This document shows, piece after piece, positions 1-8,097 of a stretch of DNA of 64,000 nt. Source of the DNA: JAFAHD01 sp963772515 (GTDB lineage Bacteria; Vulcanimicrobiota; Vulcanimicrobiia; Eremiobacterales; Eremiobacteraceae); NCBI GenBank assembly GCA_963772515.1, contig CAVYXC010000003.1, positions 1 to 64,000 on the forward strand, read 5' to 3'. The position numbers and the translations under genes were made by a program. The notes beneath the pieces are model-generated. The model saw nothing but the letters and a program-made list of their open reading frames with translations. It did not search any database and had not been told where the DNA came from. Position 1 is the stretch's first letter, and each line of letters begins with the position of its first letter.

Positions 1-28
1 CCGCGCGCTTAGCTCAGGGCTAATTCGA

Positions 29-598
29 TTGAAGAAGCTTCTTGCTCTCGCTGGGATTCTCTGCATCGTCGGCGCGGTGCCGGCGGATGCTGACCCCACC
101 CCCATGCCGCTCGATCAGATCGGCGTCGGTCCTAACGGTTACGACTTCATGCTTGGCTTTTGGAAGTGCGCGAATACTCGCTACTTTAGTCTCGGCGTCA
201 CCTTCAACCGTTACATTCGCGTCACTCGCTCACACCTTAGCGGCTCAATAGTGCTTGACTGGGATTGCGGAGACGGGCATGTTGTTCTACCCTGGAGCTA
301 TGACGAGAAGAGAAGGACGTGGTCGGAGCACTACATCGAAGACCAAACGTCGGATCTGCCAATCGAGGCGCCGATACGGCCTAACCCTATGATGCCACGG
401 TACTTCGAGGAATCCACGACTGATACTGGTCCAAAGTCGGTCTGGACCGGGTCAAGCGCGTTGGCGCAATTCGGGCACACCCCCATCCTTGAAACGTGGA
501 CGTTTACGAATCTTTCGGAATTGGACGACCTTACCGAAGTCAAGGTTAAGGATTCGTGGACGGCCATCGACGACGACCACTGCATGAAATCTGATTGA
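29..598 (+). CDS. Secreted hypothetical protein
   Basis: 189 aa from a TTG codon. The N-terminus (MKKLLALAGILCIVGAVPADA) is a standard Sec signal peptide, so the product is probably exported. The mature part is rich in Trp and acidic residues (FWKC, WDCGDGH, WTFTN) and looks like a small beta-rich domain, but I recognise no family. It is the first gene in the window and runs in the same direction as three further small exported or membrane genes, all inside the putative integrated element. No frameshift is apparent, unlike its neighbours. An upstream start outside the window cannot be excluded. Confidence 0.5.
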   Translation: MKKLLALAGILCIVGAVPADADPTPMPLDQIGVGPNGYDFMLGFWKCANTRYFSLGVTFNRYIRVTRSHLSGSIVLDWDCGDGHVVLPWSYDEKRRTWSEHYIEDQTSDLPIEAPIRPNPMMPRYFEESTTDTGPKSVWTGSSALAQFGHTPILETWTFTNLSELDDLTEVKVKDSWTAIDDDHCMKSD

Positions 599-634
599 TC
601 TCAGCCGCGAATTCGGCCTCATCCGGAGGTGCCA

Positions 635-1296
635 TTGGATAATTTCAAGTTCATGGATTCGTGGCCGGCGTGGGTGCGATGGCTTGCCGTATTTGGTATT
701 ATCGCCACCACAGCGCTCTGGTATGTTTATGGCTGGACCTGGGCGTGGGAGCGATTTCCTCGATTTCCCTTTTGGATTCCCTGGTCGCTTTGGACCGCCG
801 TTTTCCTTTGGGGCTGTGTCGCCACCGCCCCGCGCTTCAAATTGCTTGTCGCCTTGCTTCTGGGCTTAGTTTCATTACCTGTCGCGTCATATATATTCGA
901 CCCCTTGAGGTCTTATTGGGCTCACTCCATGAATACGTTTGGGTTTTTCATGTTCTTGTTGATGCCTGACTCGTGGCCGTATCTGATTGGCCTTATAATC
1001 ACCTGGGGATTAGCGGTCGGGGGCTTTCTTCAGCGTCGCAGAGTTCGTTTCTCAAACTGTCTTGGTTCGCCAGTGCCGTCGCGCTCTTTACCGCTCTGAG
1101 CGTAGCCAACTATCTCGTCTTCCTCAACACTTTTGAAGCGTTGGCGTTGGGATCGTCTGACCGACTCACGCCTGACTTTGTGAACGCTCTGGTTTACCGG
1201 TTCATCGCGCGCGAGATCGTTCTGACGGTGGTGGCGATCGGCGGAGTCTGGGCGCTCTATCTTTCTGAAAGGCCTAGTCTACCGACTCCACTCTAG
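635..1296 (+). pseudogene. Multi-pass membrane protein, apparent frameshift near 1040
   Basis: The first half (TTG at 635 behind GGAGG at 625-629; a GTG at 629 is too close to the SD) encodes about four hydrophobic segments rich in Trp and Phe, then degenerates to a short polar tail ending at 1099. Another frame continues hydrophobic coding after about 1040 with FLKLSWFASAVALFTALSVA and a final segment IVLTVVAIGGVWALYL, ending at 1296. Joining the two with one restored base gives a coherent protein of about 220 aa with roughly six membrane segments. The alternative is two separate genes, but the second has no convincing start or ribosome site. Function unknown. Confidence 0.45.
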
Positions 1297-1431
1297 GCAG
1301 TTTTCGCGGGGACGCCGCACGCCACAGTCCGTAGCTGGCCGGGGTCTACATTACCGATAAGATAATCAGGGGGACTTGCGCACTTTAAAGTGGCGTTGCA
1401 GTCGCATTTGCCACGCGAGAGGAAGACACAG

Positions 1432-2225
1432 ATGCGCGTGCTCGCCATATCGCTCATGACCGTTCTTAGTCTTGCCCAGTTTAGTGCGGTCGCTCTGGCC
1501 GACTATGCGACACCACCACCCTCGTGCACCGTTGCAGGCATAACGTACCTGTGGTCGGGGCGCCCAGTGCGCGGATGCCCGTGCGGCATGGGCGTCTGCA
1601 CAACCCACGACGCCGCCGACGCAAACACCTACCGCGGCGCCGCCTACACCCCCGCCGCTCCCCCAAAACCAGCCTTAACGCCTGCGGCAACAAAGCCGCC
1701 TGTCACCGTTCCAACCTCCCCATCACCAGCGACATCGGCGAATCCCGGAACTGGAAGCGATAGTACAGTTATGCTCGTTCCGAAAGGAACATTGATCGTA
1801 GTCACGGTGAGGCGGAGCTACAAGTCCTACGGCGCGTCTACAGGCACCAAGATCACGTACGACGTCGAGCAAGATGTTATCGTTAATGGCTTTGTTATCG
1901 CAAAGGCGGGTGACGTTGCCGAAGGCGAGATCCTAACGCCCATGAGGCTTCGACGAACTGGTTTACCGGGGAGAAAAAGGGTGCCAATCTGAGGGTTTCC
2001 GTGGACAAGGTATTCAATTTCTGCGGTGATACACTCGACACGGACTTTGCCCGAAGCGAATTTCGAAACAAAGAGGGGTTGTTTGGCGGAAACGCAGATG
2101 TTGAAATCTCTAAAGGGCAAATGTATCAAGTGCCAACCGAACGACCCCAAAAAGTATGTGCCGAAAAGACAAATGAAGTCCCAGCGCCGATCCCCACGGA
2201 CGCGCTTGAGGGGGACAAGAACTAA
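1432..2225 (+). pseudogene. Secreted Pro/Thr-linker protein, apparent frameshift near 1940
   Basis: ATG 1432 follows a GAGAGGAAG ribosome site and opens a signal peptide (MRVLAISLMTVLSLAQFSAV). A Cys-rich stretch (PVRGCPCGMGVC), a Pro/Thr/Ala linker and a beta-rich C-terminal domain (MLVPKGTLIVVTV...YDVEQDVIVNGFVIAKAGDV) follow. The frame is lost at about 1936-1941 and ends in a basic tail at 1992. The next frame continues directly with HEASTNWFTGEKKGANLRVS and stays coding to 2225. One missing base (for example in the CCC run at 1939-1941) explains the break. Restored length is about 264 aa. No family recognised; probably envelope-exposed. Confidence 0.5.
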
Positions 2226-2260
2226 CTCCGGAACACAAGCGTTATGACGGAAGGTTCGCT

Positions 2261-2558
2261 GTGAAAAGAACAGCGCTCGCCGCTTTCTTGGTTGTCACAA
2301 TCCTTCTGACGATGCCGCTTGCTGCGGCAGCAGCGCTGAACGTAATCGCAAATTACGGAACTTTCTTGGGAACAATTTCTTGTGATTCGATTGGGAATCC
2401 ATACTCGCCGTATGGAAACAAGTTCAGTTTCTTCGAGCATCTGGAACAAGTTCGGCCAAGATGGCAACCCGTATTCACCGCAGTCCCCCTTCAATCAGTT
2501 TACGCCAACACCGCCGGCCATCTATAACGATGAGGGGGATAAGGTTAAGGATTTCTGA
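2261..2558 (+). pseudogene. Small secreted Asn/Gly/Tyr repeat protein, apparent frameshift near 2429
   Basis: Start 2261 gives a signal peptide (MKRTALAAFLVVTILLTMPL) followed by repeat-like text SIGNPYSPYGNKF. The frame then turns implausible and stops at 2527. Removing one T from the TTT at 2428-2430 restores SSSSIWNKFGQDGNPYSPQS and a normal end at TGA 2556-2558. The restored protein (about 98 aa) has alternating motifs of the type S-I-x-N-x-[FY]-G-x-x-G-N-P-Y-S-P, a pattern seen in small secreted bacterial repeat proteins of unknown function. The repeat match on both sides of the break makes the frameshift call strong. Confidence 0.55.
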
Positions 2559-2784
2559 CTTTCTAGAAAGTACTTGCCCGGGCAGAATGTTAGTCCCATG
2601 AGTCTTGAGGCGATCTTGATGGATCAATGTAACGAGTCAAATCCCGTATCGGGACTAGCAATGCGGAAGACACGTTGAGTCCCGGGCTGTTCGATAGTGA
2701 GGACGCCCTCGCACAGCTCGATGCGAAGGGGTACACCGTATTCGATGCCATCACTCTCTTGCGTGATCCTGCTGTGCCTTCGAC

Positions 2785-3459
2785 TTGCGAGCCCGCACCT
2801 TTTCCCTCGCCGTCGATGGACACAACTATTGGGTAAAAGTACGCGCGCAGCAGGGGCTCGTTGCCGAGCTAATTTGCGGTAGGCTCGGCCATCTGCTGGG
2901 TGTAGCTCCAAATGCGGCAATCATACGCATTATAAAGGAGGTTGTCGTTTCCCATCAGACCGCTGGCGACCTCGTCGGCATTCTTGCTGGAACCGTTGAC
3001 GTTGTCGGCACCATAAATCCCAAGGACATGGGGAGGATTGCGCCTGAGCTGAAGCTGGACGAGAAGAATGTCGACGCCTTATCGCGTGCTAACGTTGTGA
3101 TCTTTCAAACTTGGATCGGGGCAGGAGACCCGCAGGTTCTAATTGACCCCGGTACCGGCAAGGTGCTGAGTATAGACCACGGCGGGGCCCTAGCCGATAC
3201 AACCAATCAAGGAGCCCCGACGTTGGTCGTGGCACCGATTCCGGGTTTGCCGGATACCTACGGGAGCAAGGCGGGCGCGCGCTTCGAGCTTGTCGAACGC
3301 ATCGAGTCCTTAAGCGAAGAGGAAATACTGGAGGCGGTTAGTCGGGTGCCAACGGGAGAAGAAGTTTGGAGGGGGAGCCGGACGACAAGGCTGACAATTG
3401 GACGCTGGCTGGCTAGTAGAAGGTCAAAGGTGCGAGAGGTCATCGAAAAATGGCAATGA
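2785..3459 (+). CDS. HipA-like kinase-domain protein (HipA_2-like), 5' end probably frameshifted
   Basis: 224 aa from a TTG codon. The N-terminal text VDGHNYWVKVRAQQGLVAEL followed by GRLGHLLGV matches the start of HipA-type kinase folds of the short HipA_2 group, and LSIDHGGAL resembles their metal/catalytic loop. The natural N-terminus seems to lie in another frame: from about 2675 that frame reads YTVFDAITLLRDPAVPST, the expected beginning of such proteins, and runs out at 2836. One missing base near 2775-2795 would fuse both parts. The end overlaps the following DUF3037 gene by 10 bp, a pairing seen in many bacteria. Substrate and role (toxin, defence, regulation) are unknown. Confidence 0.6.
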   Translation: MRARTFSLAVDGHNYWVKVRAQQGLVAELICGRLGHLLGVAPNAAIIRIIKEVVVSHQTAGDLVGILAGTVDVVGTINPKDMGRIAPELKLDEKNVDALSRANVVIFQTWIGAGDPQVLIDPGTGKVLSIDHGGALADTTNQGAPTLVVAPIPGLPDTYGSKAGARFELVERIESLSEEEILEAVSRVPTGEEVWRGSRTTRLTIGRWLASRRSKVREVIEKWQ

Positions 3460-4235
3460 GTGATCCTGGACGCGGTTACTATTCGATTTTACGATGGCGG
3501 AAGGATCCGGTTCGCGACGAATCGCGGAACCTCGCCGTGATCCTGATAAACGTCGAGAGTGAATCAGGCGTTCTCAAAGCGGCACCGCTTAGCCGAATTA
3601 GCCCGAGGCTCCACGAGCAGGGCATCCTGGATCAGCTTATCCTCGGTTTAGAACGCCAGATTACCCAGGAGAGCGGTTTCACTCTTGAATCGCTTCAAAA
3701 GCTGCACGGATCACTCCATGACTCTCTAGTTCTGACAGAGCCTAAGCCCACAATCTTACCGGGTGGCAATGCAGAAGTGGCTGTAAACGCGCTCTACAAA
3801 GCGTTCGTAACGCCAGACCCCGGAGGTGGGAGCGCGCTAACTAAGGGTCGAGTGCTTGATCGTGTTGTGGATAGGCTGCGTAGGTATAACCAGAAGATCT
3901 TGCGCGGCGCATATATCCGAGACTACATTTTTGATGTCGTGTTCGAAGTTGCTAGGAAAACGAAGGTGCTAGAAGTCATGTCGTTCGCTACCTCCGCGAA
4001 GGACTGGGTCCCTACTGAACATGCCGCAGGCTATTTCGTTTACGCCTTGGAGGAACTTAAGACGTCAGGAATGGCGGTCGTTCAACCTCCGACCACGCAG
4101 AGCGGTCAGACCGCTGTTCAGAGCTATCAGAGGGTAACGAAATTATTAAAGAAGCGAAAGATCCAAATTGTTCCGCCGAGTCAGCTTCTTGAGGCCCTCG
4201 AATTGGAAAGTCCTCGACTCTTGCCCGTGCATTAG
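3450..4235 (+). CDS. DUF3037 domain protein
   Basis: 261 aa. The N-terminus GYYSILRWRKDPVRDESRNLAVILINVES is the typical opening of DUF3037 proteins (Y-S-[IV]-x-R-[WY]-x-x-D-P-x-R-x-E-x-x-N-[IVL]-[AG]-V). It overlaps the upstream HipA_2-like gene by 10 bp, so the two are very probably translated as a unit. The pair is often found on mobile elements and defence-like islands; the biochemical function is not known. The reading frame is intact, in contrast to its neighbour. No membrane segment or signal peptide is visible. Confidence 0.65.
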   Translation: MAMSDPGRGYYSILRWRKDPVRDESRNLAVILINVESESGVLKAAPLSRISPRLHEQGILDQLILGLERQITQESGFTLESLQKLHGSLHDSLVLTEPKPTILPGGNAEVAVNALYKAFVTPDPGGGSALTKGRVLDRVVDRLRRYNQKILRGAYIRDYIFDVVFEVARKTKVLEVMSFATSAKDWVPTEHAAGYFVYALEELKTSGMAVVQPPTTQSGQTAVQSYQRVTKLLKKRKIQIVPPSQLLEALELESPRLLPVH

Positions 4236-4300
4236 TCAAAGCGACGAGATCGAACGTTTTGACGTAACTGGTCTTTGAGATAAAATAAAGTATTGATCCG

Positions 4301-4636
4301 ATGCATGACAACTCCAAACAAATAGCAGTGATTGAAGAATACCTCAAGGGTAAGTTTCCAGGCGACGAGGCGCGCAGAGTGCTCCGGGCCGGAGAAGAGT
4401 GCCCTGAAGGGGTTAGGCCGCATGAGTTTGCCGGCGAGCTTTTCAGAGCGTTTGAAGATAACCACAGCTATGACCTAGCCTTCTCTGATGAGTTCTTACA
4501 AGACACATCTGAACTAGCTGAGTACCTAGAGAATAATCAGATCGCGGACAAAATGCGCGCGCTCGATAAGCGACGAAGGCTGTGGGTGCGGAATAGCGGT
4601 CTAAGCTATACAAAATTGGATGAGGGCCCCACATAG
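4301..4636 (+). CDS. Hypothetical protein of the integrated element
   Basis: 111 aa, acidic, soluble, with predicted helices (ELAEYLENNQIADKMRALDK). It lies 65 bp downstream of the DUF3037 gene in the same direction and could be a third member of that unit. I recognise no family. The start ATG lacks a strong ribosome site, and an AT-rich tract just upstream (AGATAAAATAAAGTATTG) may hold a promoter. Confidence is limited because the only support is length, composition and context. Confidence 0.35.
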   Translation: MHDNSKQIAVIEEYLKGKFPGDEARRVLRAGEECPEGVRPHEFAGELFRAFEDNHSYDLAFSDEFLQDTSELAEYLENNQIADKMRALDKRRRLWVRNSGLSYTKLDEGPT

Positions 4637-4700
4637 TTCGTGCAACTCGGTGCGCTGCTAAGCCACCTGTCCTTGCATAGGTATTGCCAAACCCATGAAC

Positions 4701-5081
4701 TCAGACAGCGTTCATGCGGGGATGGCCCCATCGGGGACCCACCCCCTGGCGGCGTAGGATCGCGCTAGCGTGGCTTGTCCGCAACTTGGCCCTCCTAGCG
4801 GCCACCCGGGCTCGGTCCGACACTTTTCTCGCGTCAGAACAAACCGGGCACCGAAAGGTCCGATGCGCTCGACAGCGTCGGCCCGAAACGCGGCCGTCTA
4901 GTTCGGTCTCAGACGCGTGGGCGGCGACGAACGCCTGCGTGCCGGGGATATTCTCGGGCTTAGGTGGCACGGGCAAGCCGTGCTTTGCGTGGTGATCGGC
5001 GAGCTGCTGCCAGGTCATCCGGCACCAGGAGCATGGGAACTTGGCAAAGCCAGGGGCGTTGCAGTCGGGGCAATTGCTCAT
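4701..5081 (-). CDS. Small zinc-ribbon-like protein
   Basis: 126 aa. Two CxxC pairs near the N-terminus (CPDC, CSWC) and another in the middle (CPVC) suggest zinc binding. Its ATG overlaps the stop of the upstream DUF3631 gene (ATGA), so it is the last gene of the leftward operon 6993-4701. The second half is very basic (RVAARRAKLR), consistent with nucleic-acid contact. No named family recognised. The last 30 residues look less protein-like, so the real end may have been altered. Confidence 0.45.
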   Translation of the reverse strand: MSNCPDCNAPGFAKFPCSWCRMTWQQLADHHAKHGLPVPPKPENIPGTQAFVAAHASETELDGRVSGRRCRAHRTFRCPVCSDARKVSDRARVAARRAKLRTSHASAILRRQGVGPRWGHPRMNAV

Positions 5082-6613
5082 GCCCGCTCCTCCAAATCCG
5101 CATGGGGCTCATCATCGTGGCCCGGATGGGCGTCACTATAGTCGGGCCAGTAGCGGTCGTGTTCCGAAAGCTCATCGTAGCTGTATACCCGCAAGGGGTC
5201 CGTCGCCGTAATTGGGCTTTGAAGCGAAACAGGGGAAACAACCTCGGTTTCATCGGCATCCGCATTGCTTTTTCGATTCGAAACAATCCATTGTGTTTCG
5301 GTTGTCGAAATGGCCGCAATGCGGCATGGTTCCGTCGTTGTTTCGGCGGTTTCGGTCCTAGACCCAAAGGGTGGAAGATAACGCTCGAAAGCGTCGTCGA
5401 ATTGGTCGACCAGATAGCCTTTGAGCGTGGTGGACTCATCAAGGCGCACTTGCCGTGGCCGGATCCCAAAAGGCTTGAGCAATCTAGCCAAGACGGAGGC
5501 CGTTAGCGGCTTGCCCCGATTGCACTCTGACCACAGAGATTCTTCGACGCCGACAAGCCTCTGAACGAGATCAGTCGAGCTGACGTTGCCAGCGGCACGA
5601 ATGTCAGAGTCGAGAACCTGTCTGCTGTCAGCCAGGAGCTGCACGCTTACGGACTGGTCATCGCTGCCGGCTCCATGGCTGAGCTCTATTGCTGCGGCTC
5701 TAGCCTGAGACGGGCAGTTTCCGCCGATGGCATCTGCGATCGCGAGCAACGGCTCCCAGGTGTCCTGTTGGCGATCGGTAAGGGCGTCCGGAAGAACAGG
5801 CTCAAGGGTTCGTAAACGCTCGATGTTCTGAAGTGCCCATGTTTCAACGCGCGGCTTCAAGTCGCCGGCGTCTGCCATCACGAAGCGGCGCCGAAACCGC
5901 GACACTATCTCGGTCCTCTTCTTGCGCTTTAGTTGAATGGGGATTGAGCGGTCAATAACCGTGTCGGGCAGACCAGTTCCGATGCCAGCGAATGCTTTGG
6001 GACCAAACACGCTAAGGTCTCGCGCATCCTGGGCGGAGCCCTGACCGATGCAAACTGTCGTTGCGCCGCCCCTGTAGAAGCCGTCATCGAGAACGCCACG
6101 CATCGCATTAGCAAACTGTTGGTCGCCCTCCAACGCCGCGTCAACTTCGTCGAGCAATAAAGTGCAGTGTTCTTTATCGATCTTTCGTGCCAATGCCGCG
6201 AGGGTTGTTCGGCCGGTCTTCCAGGCCTTGAAAACCACGAACGAAAAGGCGATAAGCAGGTTCGTCTTTCCCGATTGCATCGCCGCCGAAAATATGCGCA
6301 TGTAGGCAGCAACATCGAATGCGTCAATGGTGTGAGTGAGAAGCGTCCAAAGTGCGCAGGCGATTGCTTGCGCACTTGTCAGGATGATATAGCGCCGAAA
6401 ATATGCGCATAGATCATCGAGGAGCTTGGCTCCGTCGATGGTTTCGCTGGGAAGTAGTATAGCGTCGGGCGGTTTGGGATCGTCCAGAGAGTGCCTAAGC
6501 CTACCATTACGCCGCGAGTCTGCGTTGGACGCAGACAGTCCTACCGAGCGAGCAGCTTTGGGATACCGTTTGATGAGTTCGCCGAGCTGCTGCCTTGCCT
6601 CTGATTGATCCAT
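5078..6613 (-). CDS. DUF3631 replication-type ATPase of mobile element
   Basis: 511 aa from ATG 6613, which overlaps the previous stop (TGATG); a TTG directly in front is less likely. It matches the DUF3631 module of plasmid, phage and integrative-element primase/helicase proteins: LLDDLCAYFRRY near residue 65, a P-loop-like QSGKTNLL near 115, Walker B LLLDEVD near 150, and FGPKAFAGIGTGLPDTVIDR followed by RSIPIQLKRK near 205-235, all in the family order. The N-terminal primase-polymerase part of larger relatives is absent. The acidic C-terminal 90 residues look disordered. Role inferred: replication or maintenance of the element. Confidence 0.75.
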   Translation of the reverse strand: MDQSEARQQLGELIKRYPKAARSVGLSASNADSRRNGRLRHSLDDPKPPDAILLPSETIDGAKLLDDLCAYFRRYIILTSAQAIACALWTLLTHTIDAFDVAAYMRIFSAAMQSGKTNLLIAFSFVVFKAWKTGRTTLAALARKIDKEHCTLLLDEVDAALEGDQQFANAMRGVLDDGFYRGGATTVCIGQGSAQDARDLSVFGPKAFAGIGTGLPDTVIDRSIPIQLKRKKRTEIVSRFRRRFVMADAGDLKPRVETWALQNIERLRTLEPVLPDALTDRQQDTWEPLLAIADAIGGNCPSQARAAAIELSHGAGSDDQSVSVQLLADSRQVLDSDIRAAGNVSSTDLVQRLVGVEESLWSECNRGKPLTASVLARLLKPFGIRPRQVRLDESTTLKGYLVDQFDDAFERYLPPFGSRTETAETTTEPCRIAAISTTETQWIVSNRKSNADADETEVVSPVSLQSPITATDPLRVYSYDELSEHDRYWPDYSDAHPGHDDEPHADLEERA

Positions 6614-6993
6614 CAAACTGCCTCCTCCCCGGAGGTGGGAAACGTATCTTCAAACCAGGCGATTGCATCGGCTACGTCGTCGCCATTTGGGCCGGCCTCA
6701 GGGCTTCCGCGCTGCTCACAATTCCGAGTCACGCGCTCGTAGAACAGGATCTCTCGAACTGCTGCTCGGATTCCAGCGAGAGCTTGTTGTCGCTCGTGTG
6801 CGATATATTGCTGAACCTTGCGCCACCGTAGGTAGGGACGATCGACGCCAAGCGCGGCGAGGTCGCGGGGGGCTTGCTCATCGGTCTCTCGCCAGAATTT
6901 CAGGCGACCTTCGAGGGCGTCGATTCGCCGGGCGATGGACTCGAGCGATTCACCGGCAGAGGGTGAATCTGCCGAATCGAGAAATGGATTCAC
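6613..6993 (-). CDS. Hypothetical coiled-coil protein in element replication operon
   Basis: 126 aa from GTG 6993. Helical and charged, with a likely coiled coil (SIARRIDALEGRLKFWRETD). It ends in a 1-bp overlap with the DUF3631 ATPase and is therefore translationally coupled to it. Small proteins at this position in integrative elements are often accessory replication or copy-control factors, but nothing in this sequence proves such a role. Confidence 0.45.
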   Translation of the reverse strand: MNPFLDSADSPSAGESLESIARRIDALEGRLKFWRETDEQAPRDLAALGVDRPYLRWRKVQQYIAHERQQALAGIRAAVREILFYERVTRNCEQRGSPEAGPNGDDVADAIAWFEDTFPTSGEEAV

Positions 6994-7015
6994 TGCGATA
7001 CCTAGTGGGCCGGCG

Positions 7016-7225
7016 TTATAACGTCGGCTCCTTTCTTTTCACTTCACTTGGCCCAGTGGGTTCGACGGCAAGGAATTTTTCGACCTCAGTTGCCGGCACC
7101 ACGATTCTGCGGCCGACTCGAACCGATCGCAAGCGACCGGAGCGAAGAAGCGAGTAGAGAGTGCTTCTTCCAAGGCCAAAGACGTGTCTCAATTCGTCCG
7201 GGCTGTACGCTATTTTCTGGCTCAA
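7016..7225 (-). CDS. Excisionase-like helix-turn-helix protein
   Basis: 69 aa from a TTG preceded by an AAGGGTG-like ribosome site. The text YSPDELRHVFGLGRSTLYSL, LLRSGRLRSVRVGRRIVVP, TEVEKFL is the standard winged HTH_17/AlpA/excisionase architecture. It heads the leftward operon and is divergent from the repressor-like gene at 7345. Inferred role: excision directionality or control of the replication operon. Confidence 0.75.
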   Translation of the reverse strand: MSQKIAYSPDELRHVFGLGRSTLYSLLRSGRLRSVRVGRRIVVPATEVEKFLAVEPTGPSEVKRKEPTL

Positions 7226-7344
7226 TTTTCACCCTTCCAGGAGTCGGAGGCCAGTGAGCCTCGCAGAGCTTTATGAGTGCAGTATAAGCCTAGGCGGTCC
7301 AGGGTTCAAGGGAAACGGTAAAGTTGGAAAGAAGGCTTAACCCT

Positions 7345-8097
7345 ATGCCAAGACCCAACCCTCTGGAGAGATATGCGGAGAGCGCGCCGTCCAAGGTGAT
7401 GCGCGAAATCGCTGCCGTCGCTGTCAGGCAGCATTTCACGCAGGCTAGCATTGCACGAGCGCTGCCCTGCTCAGAGCCGGCAGTAATCAAACACTTTGGT
7501 AGAATCTCTCCAGTCGAAGAAACGGTCGCGCTGTACGCTAAGGCGCTCCATCTCGAAACAGAGTACATCGGTCTGGTCAGTGAGCCGCCGATTGCGTTGA
7601 GCACGGCTCGGAAGCGCGTTTGGTTTAAACGACTGGTTGAGCACTTAAGGCTCGCTGAAAAGCGGCTTCAAGTATTCAAGCCGGGGACGACTGACGACGT
7701 GGTCAAGCACTTTGGTGCGCTAAATGAGTCCGAACAGGAACAAGTGCTAGAGTCATATGCGTTAGCCGAATATCGGTGCCGCAAGGGCCTGTGGAAAAAC
7801 ACCCAACCCGCATATAGCGGACTGCAAGGGCTCGAAAATTTTGCGCAAGCGTTCAACCGCTATTACGATCTTGACTCACGAGTGTGGGAAACAAAGCCAG
7901 GGGAAGGTTACTTGTTTATCGCCTGGCTGAATCTCATCAGCGGCCCGCTTACAGTCGATGACGTGGAAATCGTCCTGGGCGTAATTGAAACCCTGGCGAG
8001 GCGAAGGGGTGCGGATGTCGACGCCATGCGGCAGTATCTCAGGGCTAGCGAATTCTACGAAACTCGAACGCAACAAGCAAAGGAAGATGAAACATGA
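7345..8097 (+). CDS. Repressor-like HTH protein of integrated element
   Basis: 250 aa from ATG 7345 (AGAAGG about 8 bp upstream; a TTG at 7324 is possible). The N-terminal region VMREIAAVAVRQHFTQASIARALPCSE fits a Cro/C1-like helix-turn-helix, followed by VETVALYAKALHLE. The C-terminal two-thirds is helical and unassigned. Its stop overlaps the integrase start (ATGA), so both are one transcription unit, and it is divergent from the excisionase-like gene. This arrangement fits a lysogeny-type switch. Identity as a repressor is inferred. Confidence 0.5.
   Translation: MPRPNPLERYAESAPSKVMREIAAVAVRQHFTQASIARALPCSEPAVIKHFGRISPVEETVALYAKALHLETEYIGLVSEPPIALSTARKRVWFKRLVEHLRLAEKRLQVFKPGTTDDVVKHFGALNESEQEQVLESYALAEYRCRKGLWKNTQPAYSGLQGLENFAQAFNRYYDLDSRVWETKPGEGYLFIAWLNLISGPLTVDDVEIVLGVIETLARRRGADVDAMRQYLRASEFYETRTQQAKEDET

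Noticed and set aside
1..30. tRNA-like text TTAGCTCAGGGCTAA at the left edge as a tRNA or left attachment site
   Set aside because: Only about 10 bp match the D arm of tRNA-Thr; no cloverleaf follows and the sequence runs straight into a gene. Kept only as a possibility.
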